A stretch of DNA of 64,000 nucleotides. It comes from Thiodiazotropha sp040506705. Lineage in GTDB: Bacteria > Pseudomonadota > Gammaproteobacteria > Chromatiales > Chromatiaceae. A program made the position numbers and the translations under genes. Below the pieces are notes generated by a model that saw nothing but the letters and a program-made list of their open reading frames with translations, searched no databases and was not told the origin of the DNA. How positions within the stretch are numbered: the first letter of the stretch is position 1; each line of letters opens with the position of its first letter. Below are positions 1 through 8,325 of this stretch, in pieces. The stretch covers positions 1 through 64,000 of the forward strand of contig JBEVWG010000004.1 in the NCBI GenBank assembly GCA_040506705.1, given 5' to 3'.

Positions 1-449
1 CCTTTGTTGGTCTTTGGTTCGTTTGGTCACTTACCATTTAACCAACGAGGCCACCGCCTCTTTAAATGTGCGAAAGAAATTTTACGTTATCTAAATGCAG
101 CCTGATCCGTCAGGATCTTACGGCGCTGTAACAAACAGCAGATCCCGGTCTGGGATTTATCATGTAGATCAAGCTGCTGAAAGGATTCAAATACGTACTC
201 CTACGTGAAAAGTAACTAACTCATACCGGATCATATAGTCAGATTTCACGTAGGGGAAAGGCCTAGAATTGTAAGACTTTGAATTTCTCAACGATATTCA
301 ACTTCAATTACACCTCTAGCTATATTTAATATGTTCATAATGTATATTACAGTCGTCGAGAATTAGTATGTAAAATATTGATAACTTAGATATTTCCAGT
401 GCATTAGATTTTGGTTTTTCTCTGGCCTTATAACAGTGAGAAAATCGAT
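1..449. other. Non-coding leader upstream of parA
   Basis: No convincing gene is seen in this 449-base stretch. It is AT-rich towards its right end. A short GAGGC-CACC-GCCTC hairpin followed by TTTAAA sits near 47-64 and could be the terminator of a gene left of the window. A spaced perfect inverted repeat is at 200-254 and is listed separately. The stretch should hold the promoter and any operator of the parA operon. Confidence 0.5.
200..254. repeat. 11-bp perfect inverted repeat upstream of parA
   Basis: CCTACGTGAAA at 200-210 is repeated in inverse as TTTCACGTAGG at 244-254, with 33 bases between. The arms are perfect. The position, about 200 bases before the first gene of a partition operon, fits a ParB or regulator binding site or a transfer/replication site. 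The role is inferred only. Confidence 0.5.
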
Positions 450-1286
450 ATGCACGGTACTATATTGACAGTTTGTAATCCCAAAGGCGGTGTGGGTAAG
501 ACCACAATAGCTGCCAATCTTGCCGGCCTTCTGGCCGATCTTGGACAACGGGTTTTGCTCATTGATGGCGATACCCAGCCTACCGCATCCAGCTACTATG
601 CCATTGTACAGCGAGCCCCCCAGGGCCTCACAGGCCTAGTACAGATGCCATACACATCCAGTGGCAGTATAGAGCTGGATCAATTCATCTCAAAATCTTC
701 TATCGATCGTCTGGATGTGGTGATCTCAGATGACCCAACTGGAAAACTATCCACCTGGATTCAACAAACCCCCGATGGTCGAACGCGCCTGAGAGCCACC
801 TTACGAAAGGCCACACATAACTACGACATCATCATCATTGACAGCCAGGGCGCAATGACTTCGTTGCTTCAGGCAGCCGTGATAGCCGGTGATATGTTGC
901 TTTCACCGGTTCCCCCCAGACTGATGGACACCCGGGAGTTTACCCGCGGTGCTGTGCAGCTCATGCAAGACTTAGCACCCCTAAAGGACCTCGGGATCCC
1001 CATCGGTAACCTCTTTGGTTTGGTCTACCGGGTTGACCGAACTAACGACAGTCGTAATTACGCAAAGATTCTAACCTCCATGGCATGGGAACAATACCGA
1101 ATTCCAGTTCGGTTTCTTTCAACCCTGGTGCCCGAACGCGTTGTCTACCGAGAGGCCTGTACGGCTCAAACGCCAGTATCCCGTATGGATCCCCATGCAC
1201 GCGAAATCATGTGTGATCTCGTCACTGAGCTTTGGCCTCATCTGTCGGATACCGCACAAGCACATTCTCAGGGGACGTCGAAATGA
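450..1286 (+). CDS. parA: ParA-family partition ATPase
   Basis: A 278-residue ParA/MinD-type ATPase. The deviant Walker A motif KGGVGKTT is at residues 12-19, and DGD and DSQG match the later nucleotide-binding motifs of the family. ParA proteins use ATP-dependent DNA binding to position plasmids or ICE circles. The ATG at 450 is chosen because the conserved beta strand plus P-loop begins a few residues later; upstream in-frame codons would only add a tail absent from the family. It overlaps the next gene (parB) by 4 bases (ATGA), so the two are translationally coupled. The neighbours show it is the ICE partition ATPase and not the chromosomal one. Confidence 0.93.
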   Translation: MHGTILTVCNPKGGVGKTTIAANLAGLLADLGQRVLLIDGDTQPTASSYYAIVQRAPQGLTGLVQMPYTSSGSIELDQFISKSSIDRLDVVISDDPTGKLSTWIQQTPDGRTRLRATLRKATHNYDIIIIDSQGAMTSLLQAAVIAGDMLLSPVPPRLMDTREFTRGAVQLMQDLAPLKDLGIPIGNLFGLVYRVDRTNDSRNYAKILTSMAWEQYRIPVRFLSTLVPERVVYREACTAQTPVSRMDPHAREIMCDLVTELWPHLSDTAQAHSQGTSK

Positions 1287-3355
1287 GCAAGAAACAGCCC
1301 ACTCAAGAGGAGTTACTGGACAAGGTTTTAGTCGGTAATTTTTCCAACGAAACGCAAAGCAACCTGATTCCACAGGATGGAGACACACTGATCCTGCATC
1401 CTACTCAACTCACCCCCTATGACCGAAACCCCCGTCGGGTACGAAATCGAGAATATGACTCGATCAAGACCCAGCTTTTGACTCAAGGCCTCCAAGAGGT
1501 TCTGTCAGTTACACAGCGCCCCGGTATGCCCCCGACTCAATTCATCCCGGCCAGGGGTGCCAATACTCGCGTGGAGATCATCCTGGAGATATTCGAAGAA
1601 TCGGCAGATGAACGATTTTTGCAGATTCACTGTCGTTACAAAGCTTGGAAATCCGAAGCCGATACGTACACAAGCCACATGGCTGAAAACGAAGTCAAAG
1701 GTGACATCACTTTTTTTGATCGTGCCTCTTCAGTCATGAAACTGAAATTGATTCTCGAAGAGGATACAGGTATTCCGTACGGGCCGAGAGAACTGATTAA
1801 TTACCTGAAAGACGAAGGTATTAAAAAAATAACTCGAGCCGATATCGCCCGCTTCAAATATACCTCAGAACAGCTTCAGCACGCCTTAGTTAAAACCCTA
1901 TCGTTAGGCTTGGGCCCCCGACAGGTTGATGCCATCAGTAAACTTCATGAAGCCGCATCCATGCTGTGGGAAGACGCCGGCGAAACCGATGATTGGGATC
2001 CTCTGTTTCAGGGGATTCTCAAAAAACTGGATCAGCGCGTAAAGACGCTGGATGACTGGTCCTACGACCGGCTGTTTAAGGAGGTCGCCCGGGAACTGGG
2101 CAGTAACGATACTCAAGGGATTGAGCGCGCCAAGGCCGGGCTGGAATTCGTGTTCGAGACCGGCCAGCTGCCCGAAAAACGCGAATACAAGCCCTTCAAG
2201 GCCCATGATGATGCCGGTACTGGCGAGATCGAACCGCCACAATCGACGACCAAGCCAAGTACGCCTAAATCATCATCAGCACCCAAGCCGTCATCACCAT
2301 CGAAACCCAAGGTTGAGCCACCTAAAGCACTGGAGCAGACACCACCCAGCGATACCCCGGACATCTCCTTCCTTCTGGAAGAGACGGAAGAGGACCCAGA
2401 TGATCGGCCGGAGTATTTCGCGGACGATCCCCTCATGCAGATTGCGAACACTGAACTGGAAGATGACGAGGCTTTACGTGGATTGGTGCCGGATGAGGAT
2501 TTGTACATCGATGAAGACGGCAAAACTCACTATCGGCCCAAATTCCGTGAACTAACTGATGAGGAGGAGGAGGCCAACACCAGAGCCAATCTGGAGGTTT
2601 GGCAAAAACATAAAGCGGAAAATCCGGAAGGACCTGAGCTAACGCCAGAGCAGAAGGATCTCATGCGGCGCCGGGAGGCTTGGTTGGAGGGATTGCAACG
2701 GGACCGGGAAGAAAGTGGCCGCACCCGATCCACCAGCATGCTGGTCGAACGAGCGATCATGAATTTACGGCATCTCCCCACGGAACGACTGCACCATGAC
2801 GCTTACGCCTCGGCACGCCGTATCTGTTGTGAATTCTTCAGGCAGGAAATAGCCGACCATCTGGTTCAGCCGTTCAACCGTGGCGTTGGTTTCTTTGTCG
2901 CTGACTGGCCCAGGGATCTGCCGTTAAATGAGGAGAACCCTATCCTGGCCTACCTGCAGTTGGCGACCTGGCATTGGTTGGTCGTGGCCAGCGGCCAGCT
3001 CAAGATTATTGAGCTGGGTCAGCTCCCACAGGAAATCCTCACATCGCCTTTTGGCCAGATCCTCGATGACGTCTTTGACAAAAACTTCGATGGTGGGGAC
3101 TTGCTGTTCCAGCGGATTGGCAACGCCATCGCCAAGCGCGTTCAAATTGAGCCGAGCATGTTGCTGATGCATGACCTGATGCTCCATGCCCCGCTCAATT
3201 TCAGCCTCGAGCAGATGATCATCAATCGGGCCAATAATGAACTCAACCGGCGTTGTGTGGAGAAATTCGACACGGGGAATTTGTTCCTTTTCGAGTCGAA
3301 CTGGGATCGACAATACGGCGATCAGAAGATCGATAGCTTAAATCGTTATGAATAG
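1283..3355 (+). CDS. parB: PFGI-1-type ICE ParB-family protein
   Basis: About 690 residues, the length of the large ParB of PFGI-1-class ICEs (TIGR03764) and much longer than chromosomal ParB. The N-terminal third carries the ParB-like region (LTPYDRNPRRVR, then LTQGLQEVL and HMAENEVKGD) and a helix-turn-helix follows. A Pro/Ser/Lys-rich linker lies near residues 320-350, then a highly acidic stretch, then a C-terminal domain specific to this group. The ATG at 1283 overlaps the parA stop and follows GGGGACG. It probably binds a centromere site on the element and works with the upstream ParA. Confidence 0.9.
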   Translation: MSKKQPTQEELLDKVLVGNFSNETQSNLIPQDGDTLILHPTQLTPYDRNPRRVRNREYDSIKTQLLTQGLQEVLSVTQRPGMPPTQFIPARGANTRVEIILEIFEESADERFLQIHCRYKAWKSEADTYTSHMAENEVKGDITFFDRASSVMKLKLILEEDTGIPYGPRELINYLKDEGIKKITRADIARFKYTSEQLQHALVKTLSLGLGPRQVDAISKLHEAASMLWEDAGETDDWDPLFQGILKKLDQRVKTLDDWSYDRLFKEVARELGSNDTQGIERAKAGLEFVFETGQLPEKREYKPFKAHDDAGTGEIEPPQSTTKPSTPKSSSAPKPSSPSKPKVEPPKALEQTPPSDTPDISFLLEETEEDPDDRPEYFADDPLMQIANTELEDDEALRGLVPDEDLYIDEDGKTHYRPKFRELTDEEEEANTRANLEVWQKHKAENPEGPELTPEQKDLMRRREAWLEGLQRDREESGRTRSTSMLVERAIMNLRHLPTERLHHDAYASARRICCEFFRQEIADHLVQPFNRGVGFFVADWPRDLPLNEENPILAYLQLATWHWLVVASGQLKIIELGQLPQEILTSPFGQILDDVFDKNFDGGDLLFQRIGNAIAKRVQIEPSMLLMHDLMLHAPLNFSLEQMIINRANNELNRRCVEKFDTGNLFLFESNWDRQYGDQKIDSLNRYE

Positions 3356-3415
3356 ATTTACACGATTTGGTAGGAAGGCGGCAAGGTGGCCGCATAGTGA
3401 TAGAGGGAGAACCCT

Positions 3416-4006
3416 ATGGGTCATCACATGGAATCTAACAACACAATCGACGACATCAGCCTGTCAAGAGCGGCTTTTGAGATGTTGTTTCGGTATCACA
3501 GCAGAGGCGAGGCAGAGAGTTTGGAAAGACTGGGGATTGATCTGGATCTATTGATCAGAGTTAGGGGTCTGTCGAGCGAGTCCTTTCACCGGCTGCTCAC
3601 TCGAATGGGTAATTTCGTCAAATTTCGCCTGGATAACCAGGTGTTGGATATGCATCTGCAGATAGAAGAGAAACATATGGAAGCCCAAGCACAAGCACGC
3701 CAATTGATTATCAGGGGCGCCCCTTTCCCGATGATTCGCGAGCTGTATGGCTGGACGCGGGAAGCTTTCCATTTTGAACGGCGCCTCGCCGGGTTGACCA
3801 ACCTTCAGTCTCGTGGGCGCCCCCCACTGCCGGCAGACGATATCGGTGACCACATCGCTCAGGCCTGGTATGAGGTCATCGGTAGCGATCGCTCAACCCC
3901 ACAGTCCGCGCAAGACTGGCTGGCACTGGCAACGGTCAGTGGCACAACCCTTTCAGAAATATGGTTTTGGTATTGCAATGAGCTCAAGGAGATCACCCAT
4001 GGCTGA
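3416..4006 (+). CDS. DUF2857 family protein
   Basis: A 196-residue protein of the DUF2857 type found after parB in PFGI-1/SPI-7-like ICEs. The conserved part includes RLLTRMGNFVKFRLDN and later IRGAPFPMIRELYGW, which resembles a helix-turn-helix involved in regulation. The start at 3416 follows AGAGGGAGAACCCT, a good ribosome binding site. It ends 8 bases inside the following replication gene. Biochemical function is not established for the family; the position suggests a role in ICE maintenance or in control of the module. Confidence 0.82.
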   Translation: MGHHMESNNTIDDISLSRAAFEMLFRYHSRGEAESLERLGIDLDLLIRVRGLSSESFHRLLTRMGNFVKFRLDNQVLDMHLQIEEKHMEAQAQARQLIIRGAPFPMIRELYGWTREAFHFERRLAGLTNLQSRGRPPLPADDIGDHIAQAWYEVIGSDRSTPQSAQDWLALATVSGTTLSEIWFWYCNELKEITHG

Positions 4007-5270
4007 TGATCGTGTTGATCTGTCGGTTAGGCATTCTGGAATACCCCATCAGGCACTCCCCACGGGGATATTTATCGACCCGACGCTTAAAGCGACGGAT
4101 CGGAATGTCCTTTGCGTCTTTCGGACGCAGATGAGCGAGGTATCCAAGATGGCCATGCCGACCTACCGAGAGATCAAACGCATGGCCAATATCGGCTCCG
4201 ATGCGACTGTCTCCCGAGCGATCAGCATCCTTCGACTTACCCGATGGATCATCAAGGTCGGAGATATCCGCGACGACGGTGGCCGAATTGTCCGGACAGC
4301 CTACGACATCTGCGACGAACCCGAATGTCTGCAGACCGTCATAAAAAGAGATACAAGATATTTGGGTTTTGTAAAGCGCATGCATTCTCATCACCATCCG
4401 GCGGTGGTCCACATAGCGAAATCGGTCCAGGACGGGATTGACCTGTTTAGCGATCTAGTCGCTGATGGAAAGCGATCAGTACGCAGTCTGTCGCCGACGG
4501 AAAAACAGGAAATCCGTGAAGAGTCCCATGAGAATCTTAGGCAATTCCAGCAAGGTAAAATCGAGAAGGTTACCTATCACGCTGTTGCATATTCCAACAA
4601 GATTAGCACCCTCGATGAGGAGGAATTACCGACAGAAGCCAGACTTCAAAAACTGAAGTCAGGTACAGGAGGGCAGGATTCTGAACCCAGACTTCAGTTT
4701 TTGAAGAGCCAAAAATCCCTGACTTCAAAAACTGAAGAGTATTGTAGTAGTAGTAGTTTTAATACAACTACTACTACAACGGGCGAGAATCGAAAAACTT
4801 CAGATGCTGAGCTTTTCTGGCCAACTTTGCTGATGTCAGAGCTCAACGACAGTGAACGGGCCTTGATTTTACGCAGATTGAGTCTCGTAGAGGGCCAGGA
4901 TCAGCAGCCGCTCATCAATCAACTCACCGGACGGATGATGGATTGCCATCAACCTGATCTTGAGGATCCGGTCAAGTACATGTTCTGGCTGATCAAAAAA
5001 CATCAGGAGGGCGAGGAGGTACTGACCTCTGCCTCTACTCGCGATTACCGAAAACCGTCAGGCGACATTTCAGCGAGGGTGCAGAAGAACGATCTCGAAA
5101 CGCAACTGCGGGAAGTGAAATCCAGAATCGGATCGTTGAAAACTCTGATGGATGGTCACAGTGCCGGTAAGAACCCAGCGCTTCATCAGCAGCTGTCGCA
5201 ATCGCTCCAACGGGAGGAGACTGCATTGCAGGCGTTGACCGAAGAGATGCAGCAAATTGCAGAAAATTAA
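3999..5270 (+). CDS. STY4528-type ICE replication protein
   Basis: A 423-residue protein matching the STY4528 family annotated as pathogenicity-island replication protein. The N-terminal half reads GIFIDPTLKATDRNVLCVFR followed by a winged-helix-like segment (MPTYREIKRMANIGSDATVSRAIS). The C-terminal half is a low-complexity linker and then a coiled coil. The ATG at 3999 follows CAAGGAGATCACCC and lies inside the end of the DUF2857 gene. The linker is encoded by unusual DNA: three near-identical palindromes (4642-4739) and a CTA/TAG palindrome (4742-4779), so the gene may contain its own origin. The replication role is known for the family by annotation, not shown here. Confidence 0.8.
   Translation: MADDRVDLSVRHSGIPHQALPTGIFIDPTLKATDRNVLCVFRTQMSEVSKMAMPTYREIKRMANIGSDATVSRAISILRLTRWIIKVGDIRDDGGRIVRTAYDICDEPECLQTVIKRDTRYLGFVKRMHSHHHPAVVHIAKSVQDGIDLFSDLVADGKRSVRSLSPTEKQEIREESHENLRQFQQGKIEKVTYHAVAYSNKISTLDEEELPTEARLQKLKSGTGGQDSEPRLQFLKSQKSLTSKTEEYCSSSSFNTTTTTTGENRKTSDAELFWPTLLMSELNDSERALILRRLSLVEGQDQQPLINQLTGRMMDCHQPDLEDPVKYMFWLIKKHQEGEEVLTSASTRDYRKPSGDISARVQKNDLETQLREVKSRIGSLKTLMDGHSAGKNPALHQQLSQSLQREETALQALTEEMQQIAEN
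4642..4739. repeat. Three iteron-like palindromes inside the replication gene
   Basis: A 19-base element of the form GACTTCA-AAAAC-TGAAGTC occurs at 4642-4660, in opposite orientation at 4690-4708, and again at 4721-4739. The second and third copies differ from the first at two bases. Copies one and two are read in the same frame (RLQ-LKS), but copy three is read in another frame (LTSKTEE), so the DNA is conserved and not the peptide. This points to a protein-binding site, such as origin iterons for the encoded replication protein. Confidence 0.65.
4742..4779. repeat. CTA/TAG-repeat palindrome inside the replication gene
   Basis: TTGTAGTAGTAGT at 4742-4754 is matched by its exact inverse ACTACTACTACAA at 4767-4779 with a 12-base AT-rich spacer. 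It directly follows the three 19-base palindromes. The protein reads a run of Ser then Thr here, a disordered linker free to tolerate the DNA constraint. It could be a cruciform or an unwinding element of an origin, or simply microsatellite drift. Confidence 0.55.
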
Positions 5271-5274
5271 CAAG

Positions 5275-5372
5275 CTGGCCCACCGTGGGCCAGTATGTGA
5301 ATTATCAACATAATAGCTATGTCACCGACCTAATGACGTAGGTAATTAACAAACTTGCCCATTGTGGGCAAG
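5275..5372. repeat. Two matching palindromes between replication genes
   Basis: CTGGCCCA-CCG-TGGGCCAG (5275-5293) and CTTGCCCA-TTG-TGGGCAAG (5354-5372) are each perfect 8-bp-arm hairpins with 3-base loops, 79 bases apart and each preceded by TTAACAA. The two differ at paired positions (G-C against T-A), a compensatory change that keeps pairing. They may be an operator pair or RNA hairpins upstream of the next gene. Neither is followed by a T run, so terminators are less likely. Confidence 0.55.
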
Positions 5373-5391
5373 AGTGAGAGATAACAACACT

Positions 5392-6111
5392 ATGGCACAA
5401 AGTATGGGTATGAAGATTCCATTCAGCTTGCTGAAGAAGCGAAGCGACTGTCATCCGAGTAAACGAAAAGATGAAATTGCTAGATTTGGAAATCCTGAAT
5501 TTCAGATTCAAGTCTGCATTCTCTTGGAGCTTATCTCTGTAAATTACACCGTAAAGATTCTCCAAGATAACAACTTGGCATTGGCAATTGTTCGTGGAGT
5601 AGCTATGTATCAATCTTCGAAATCTGATACTGGTGAATGGGTTTTGACAGCAGATCAGTGGGAAGGATTGTCCGGGCTGAAAAGACATCGATTGGATGGG
5701 GCCAAAAAGCTCTTGATGGACAACGGAGAGTTACAAGTTGATATCAGGGATTTTCCACCTAAATCCTACTACCAATACTTCTACCCACAAGAAGACCTGG
5801 AAGTACAGAGTGAGTTTCAGTATTACCACGAATTGGCGCATCTCCTTGGCCATGATGCAACAGCTTTGTTTGGCTGGTTACTGGAACTCGATAAACAGTC
5901 CGAAGCCCAGGGTTACTTCTTCCATCTCAAAATGGCGGATATCCAACAGTCCCTGGGACTCTCCCGGTACCAGGTCGATCAGGCCCGTAAAAAACTCATC
6001 GAACATGACCTGCTCAAAGAGCGGTTCTGGGGTATACCCGCCGTGCGGGAATTTCGGTTGCGACTGGATGGCCTGGAGCAGCTGGTAGCCGAGAAGGGAG
6101 CGTTGGAATGA
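5392..6111 (+). CDS. Uncharacterised DNA-binding-like protein of the replication module
   Basis: A 239-residue protein I cannot assign to a named family. The middle (EWVLTADQWEGLSGLKRHRLDGAKK) and the end (MADIQQSLGLSRYQVDQARKKL) look like two winged-helix or helix-turn-helix units, an arrangement seen in plasmid replication initiators. The ATG at 5392 is preferred because an upstream ATG (5362) lies between the arms of the palindromes. Its position after the STY4528-type gene suggests a replication or regulatory role in the same operon. An IR-bounded insertion begins 10 bases after its stop. Confidence 0.7.
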   Translation: MAQSMGMKIPFSLLKKRSDCHPSKRKDEIARFGNPEFQIQVCILLELISVNYTVKILQDNNLALAIVRGVAMYQSSKSDTGEWVLTADQWEGLSGLKRHRLDGAKKLLMDNGELQVDIRDFPPKSYYQYFYPQEDLEVQSEFQYYHELAHLLGHDATALFGWLLELDKQSEAQGYFFHLKMADIQQSLGLSRYQVDQARKKLIEHDLLKERFWGIPAVREFRLRLDGLEQLVAEKGALE

Positions 6112-6120
6112 CTCGCACAT

Positions 6121-6370
6121 TGAGACAACTCAGGTGGAGCGACGGACTGGTGAGGCTGTCCTGGTCGCCAAACAGAGCGACAGCCCCTGCCGTGGCCATG
6201 GCAGGAGGTGCTCCGAATTCCTGGCTTCAGAGCGGCGCCGGGTGTGCGTAGAGACTCACATTTAGGCGTGCGTACAAAAGGTACCACCGGTGACAGGACA
6301 GACTGCAGTAGATGCCCGATGGCTCACAGTCTGCTGATTTTGGGTCCGACGCTCCACCTGAGTTGTCTCA
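6121..6370. mobile_element. MITE-like element with 26-bp terminal inverted repeats
   Basis: The 250-base segment begins TGAGACAACTCAGG at 6121 and ends with the inverse at 6370. Arms 6121-6146 and 6345-6370 match at 25 of 26 positions. It encodes no protein. Inside are further hairpins, for example GGCTGTC (6154-6160) with GACAGCC (6179-6185) and CCTGCC/GGCAGG near 6186-6205. No clear target duplication is visible at the edges. Length, long terminal repeats and lack of coding fit a miniature transposable element; a structured RNA is the alternative. Confidence 0.55.
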
Positions 6371-6391
6371 GAAGTCGGTTTTATTGAATCG

Positions 6392-6676
6392 ATGATATCA
6401 ATGTTAACAGCGATGGAGAACATACAGCAGCTGCTCCAAATCCATGCCGAAAAAGGCGTGCCGATGGAGATGAGCGTACCGTTCCTGCTTAAACTGGCGG
6501 GAAGAGGCGTGGAGGAAACGGCCAATGAGGCAGGGTTCACTCGTACCCATTTCTATCTGACATTGAGAGGAGAAAGAACCCCACCTGAAGGTCTGCGACA
6601 GCTACTCGAGAAAAGACTGGGACAGGATCCATGGAAGGTTTACAGAGAGACAGATGATAGAAATTTGGCCCAGTAA
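6392..6676 (+). CDS. Small conserved helical protein
   Basis: About 94 residues; three in-frame ATGs (6392, 6401, 6413) are possible and none has a strong ribosome binding site. The core reads ETANEAGFTRTHFYLTLRGE and then PEGLRQLLEKRLGQDPWKVY, a pattern like a small helix-turn-helix protein. A decayed relative lies at 20470-20745 inside the transfer operon, with the same order of motifs (LRTLPESLKREMHSVLGMD, then VWEY). The existence of a second copy supports this as a real gene. Function is unknown; a small DNA-binding regulator is plausible. Confidence 0.62.
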   Translation: MISMLTAMENIQQLLQIHAEKGVPMEMSVPFLLKLAGRGVEETANEAGFTRTHFYLTLRGERTPPEGLRQLLEKRLGQDPWKVYRETDDRNLAQ

Positions 6677-6773
6677 TCCAACTGCGACAAAAGACAGCCG
6701 CTTGGAATCTTTTCTCGGATACCTGGCGCAGTTTTCATGATAAGACGTAGTTGAACGACCGAAATTAGGAGCA

Positions 6774-7604
6774 ATGATCATGGTAGATGCTAGTAAACAA
6801 GATCCACAGTCCCCAACCACACTGCAGACCATTGATGCAGACAAACTGGACAAAGCCCGAGTGGGTCGACTGCAGGCGAGCTCAACTCTGAAGTTGGAGA
6901 CGCTGCAGAGCCAGCTGCTCTTCAATGGGCGTCGCGAAAAAGAGAAAAAAGATCGGATCATTGGGCTGCGTGGATTTGGCTCACTACTGACGGCAGTCTG
7001 GCATGGCGCAGTAAAAGACTGCCCTTGGGCATGGGAAAAACTGCTCCAGGTCGAGGAAACACTGAAACGTCAAAAAGCGCTTATTGAGGAGCTGACCCAG
7101 ACGGCTGATCAGTCATTGGTGTCTGCGCCAGGTCTTAGTCATTCTGAAGCTCATAGCATTGAACCGCTTATCGTCGAAATTCGATTTTCGACACCCTATT
7201 CATACATCGGCGCCAGTTTGCTCAGTGAGTACGATCGGCTGGTACGACTGGCGATGCAGGCGCAACATGTAGGTCGATTGGCAGATAAAGAGGCCTTTCG
7301 ATTGATTCACAAGGGTGGCCGTGCGGTTCGAGGTGCCTTTGAATCGGCATTTGGCTACAAATTCTCTGGCCTAACTACAAACGATCTGCTTCAGGGCAAT
7401 GCTAAAGCGAAAGAGACTGTAGCAAAGCGAGGCCAAGTGTCTGATGCTATTCTCAGAGGTCTGAAGAGACCGGAATTTACCCCAAAACCTGTGGCAGCCT
7501 TCTCCGCCCGTTACTACAGCTACCGGATGCCTGCAGCAAAGACCGAAGAGAATTTGCCGGAAAACCATGACCGACTTGATAACAGGAAGGCCATGACCAA
7601 TTAG
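6774..7604 (+). CDS. PFL_4669/TIGR03761 family ICE protein
   Basis: A 276-residue protein recognised as the TIGR03761 (PFL_4669) family of integrating conjugative elements. Characteristic segments are LQSQLLFNGRREKEKKDRI near residue 45, FSTPYSYIGASLLSEYDRL in the middle and KPVAAFSARYYSYRMP at the end. Starts at 6774 and 6780 are both possible after TTAGGAGCA; 6774 is given. The function is unknown, but the gene always accompanies the replication/maintenance genes of this ICE class, as it does here. Confidence 0.85.
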   Translation: MIMVDASKQDPQSPTTLQTIDADKLDKARVGRLQASSTLKLETLQSQLLFNGRREKEKKDRIIGLRGFGSLLTAVWHGAVKDCPWAWEKLLQVEETLKRQKALIEELTQTADQSLVSAPGLSHSEAHSIEPLIVEIRFSTPYSYIGASLLSEYDRLVRLAMQAQHVGRLADKEAFRLIHKGGRAVRGAFESAFGYKFSGLTTNDLLQGNAKAKETVAKRGQVSDAILRGLKRPEFTPKPVAAFSARYYSYRMPAAKTEENLPENHDRLDNRKAMTN

Positions 7605-7607
7605 AAC

Positions 7608-7634
7608 TCCCTCCCTTTAAGGGTAAGGGAGGGA
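7608..7634 (+). terminator. Intercistronic hairpin after the TIGR03761 gene
   Basis: TCCCTCCCTT (7608-7617) pairs perfectly with AAGGGAGGGA (7625-7634) around a 7-base loop, three bases after the TAG stop. No T run follows, so it is either a weak terminator or a stabilising 3' hairpin. Confidence 0.5.
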
Positions 7635-7728
7635 ACCTCCCTTCAATTCATAGATGTCTGCATCAAGGGTTTTGTGATTGGGAATGACAAATAAGAAAGA
7701 CTTAAAGTAGTATTCGATAGGTAGATAA

Positions 7729-8289
7729 ATGTTACAAACAATCGCTCCTACAATGGACAACACAATGAAGAACATCACTGGATATGGCAATGATGTCATC
7801 TATCCTGAGTCCCAGAGGGACTGGGCGGAGTTGATAGAATACCCATTTCGTACACTTAAAGAGCTCGAAGGCGCGATTGAGGCCGCCGATGCTCAAGTTA
7901 AGCATTTGATGGAAGTGGCACGTATCTTTCGAGATCGAGCTAACGTGGAGCTGGTTGGTGTACCAGTTGTTAAAGGCACAAAGGTTCAGGGTAAATATGT
8001 CTCCCCTTACTACATCGCTTACTCGTTTGACCGTTCCTACAATATCCTGAAGTGGCGGAATCACCGTACTGATGGTAAAGGCAATCTCCTCAATAATCGC
8101 CGTCGTGCTCAATTATCCGATGAGATGTTACTCCAGTGCCCGGAAGAACTTAGAGAGAAGATGCTGAAATTTGAGCGTCGGCGGATCGAGCTTAACTATG
8201 TGGCAGGCGTCGTCGCTTTCAAGCGTGCTCGGCTCGAGAAGGTTCTGGAGCAGATCCGATCTGTGAATGCTCTGAAGAGCCTCGTTTAG
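7729..8289 (+). CDS. Uncharacterised ICE protein (DUF3158-like position)
   Basis: A 186-residue basic protein. The central part (VELVGVPVVKGTKVQGKYVSP followed by YYIAYSFDRSYNILKW) is beta-rich and the last third is helical and rich in Arg/Lys/Glu. In related ICEs a DUF3158-type protein sits after the TIGR03761 gene; I cannot confirm that family from sequence alone. The start at 7729 follows ATAGGTAG; 7753 and 7765 are alternative ATGs. A clear terminator follows within five bases of the stop, so it ends a transcription unit. Confidence 0.75.
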   Translation: MLQTIAPTMDNTMKNITGYGNDVIYPESQRDWAELIEYPFRTLKELEGAIEAADAQVKHLMEVARIFRDRANVELVGVPVVKGTKVQGKYVSPYYIAYSFDRSYNILKWRNHRTDGKGNLLNNRRRAQLSDEMLLQCPEELREKMLKFERRRIELNYVAGVVAFKRARLEKVLEQIRSVNALKSLV

Positions 8290-8291
8290 TC

Positions 8292-8325
8292 TGAATGTTC
8301 TACAAGGAACATTCATCGCGTTTTT
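8292..8325 (+). terminator. Rho-independent terminator
   Basis: TGAATGTTC (8292-8300) pairs perfectly with GAACATTCA (8307-8315) around a 6-base loop, and five T residues lie at 8321-8325. It directly follows the stop of the preceding gene. Confidence 0.75.
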
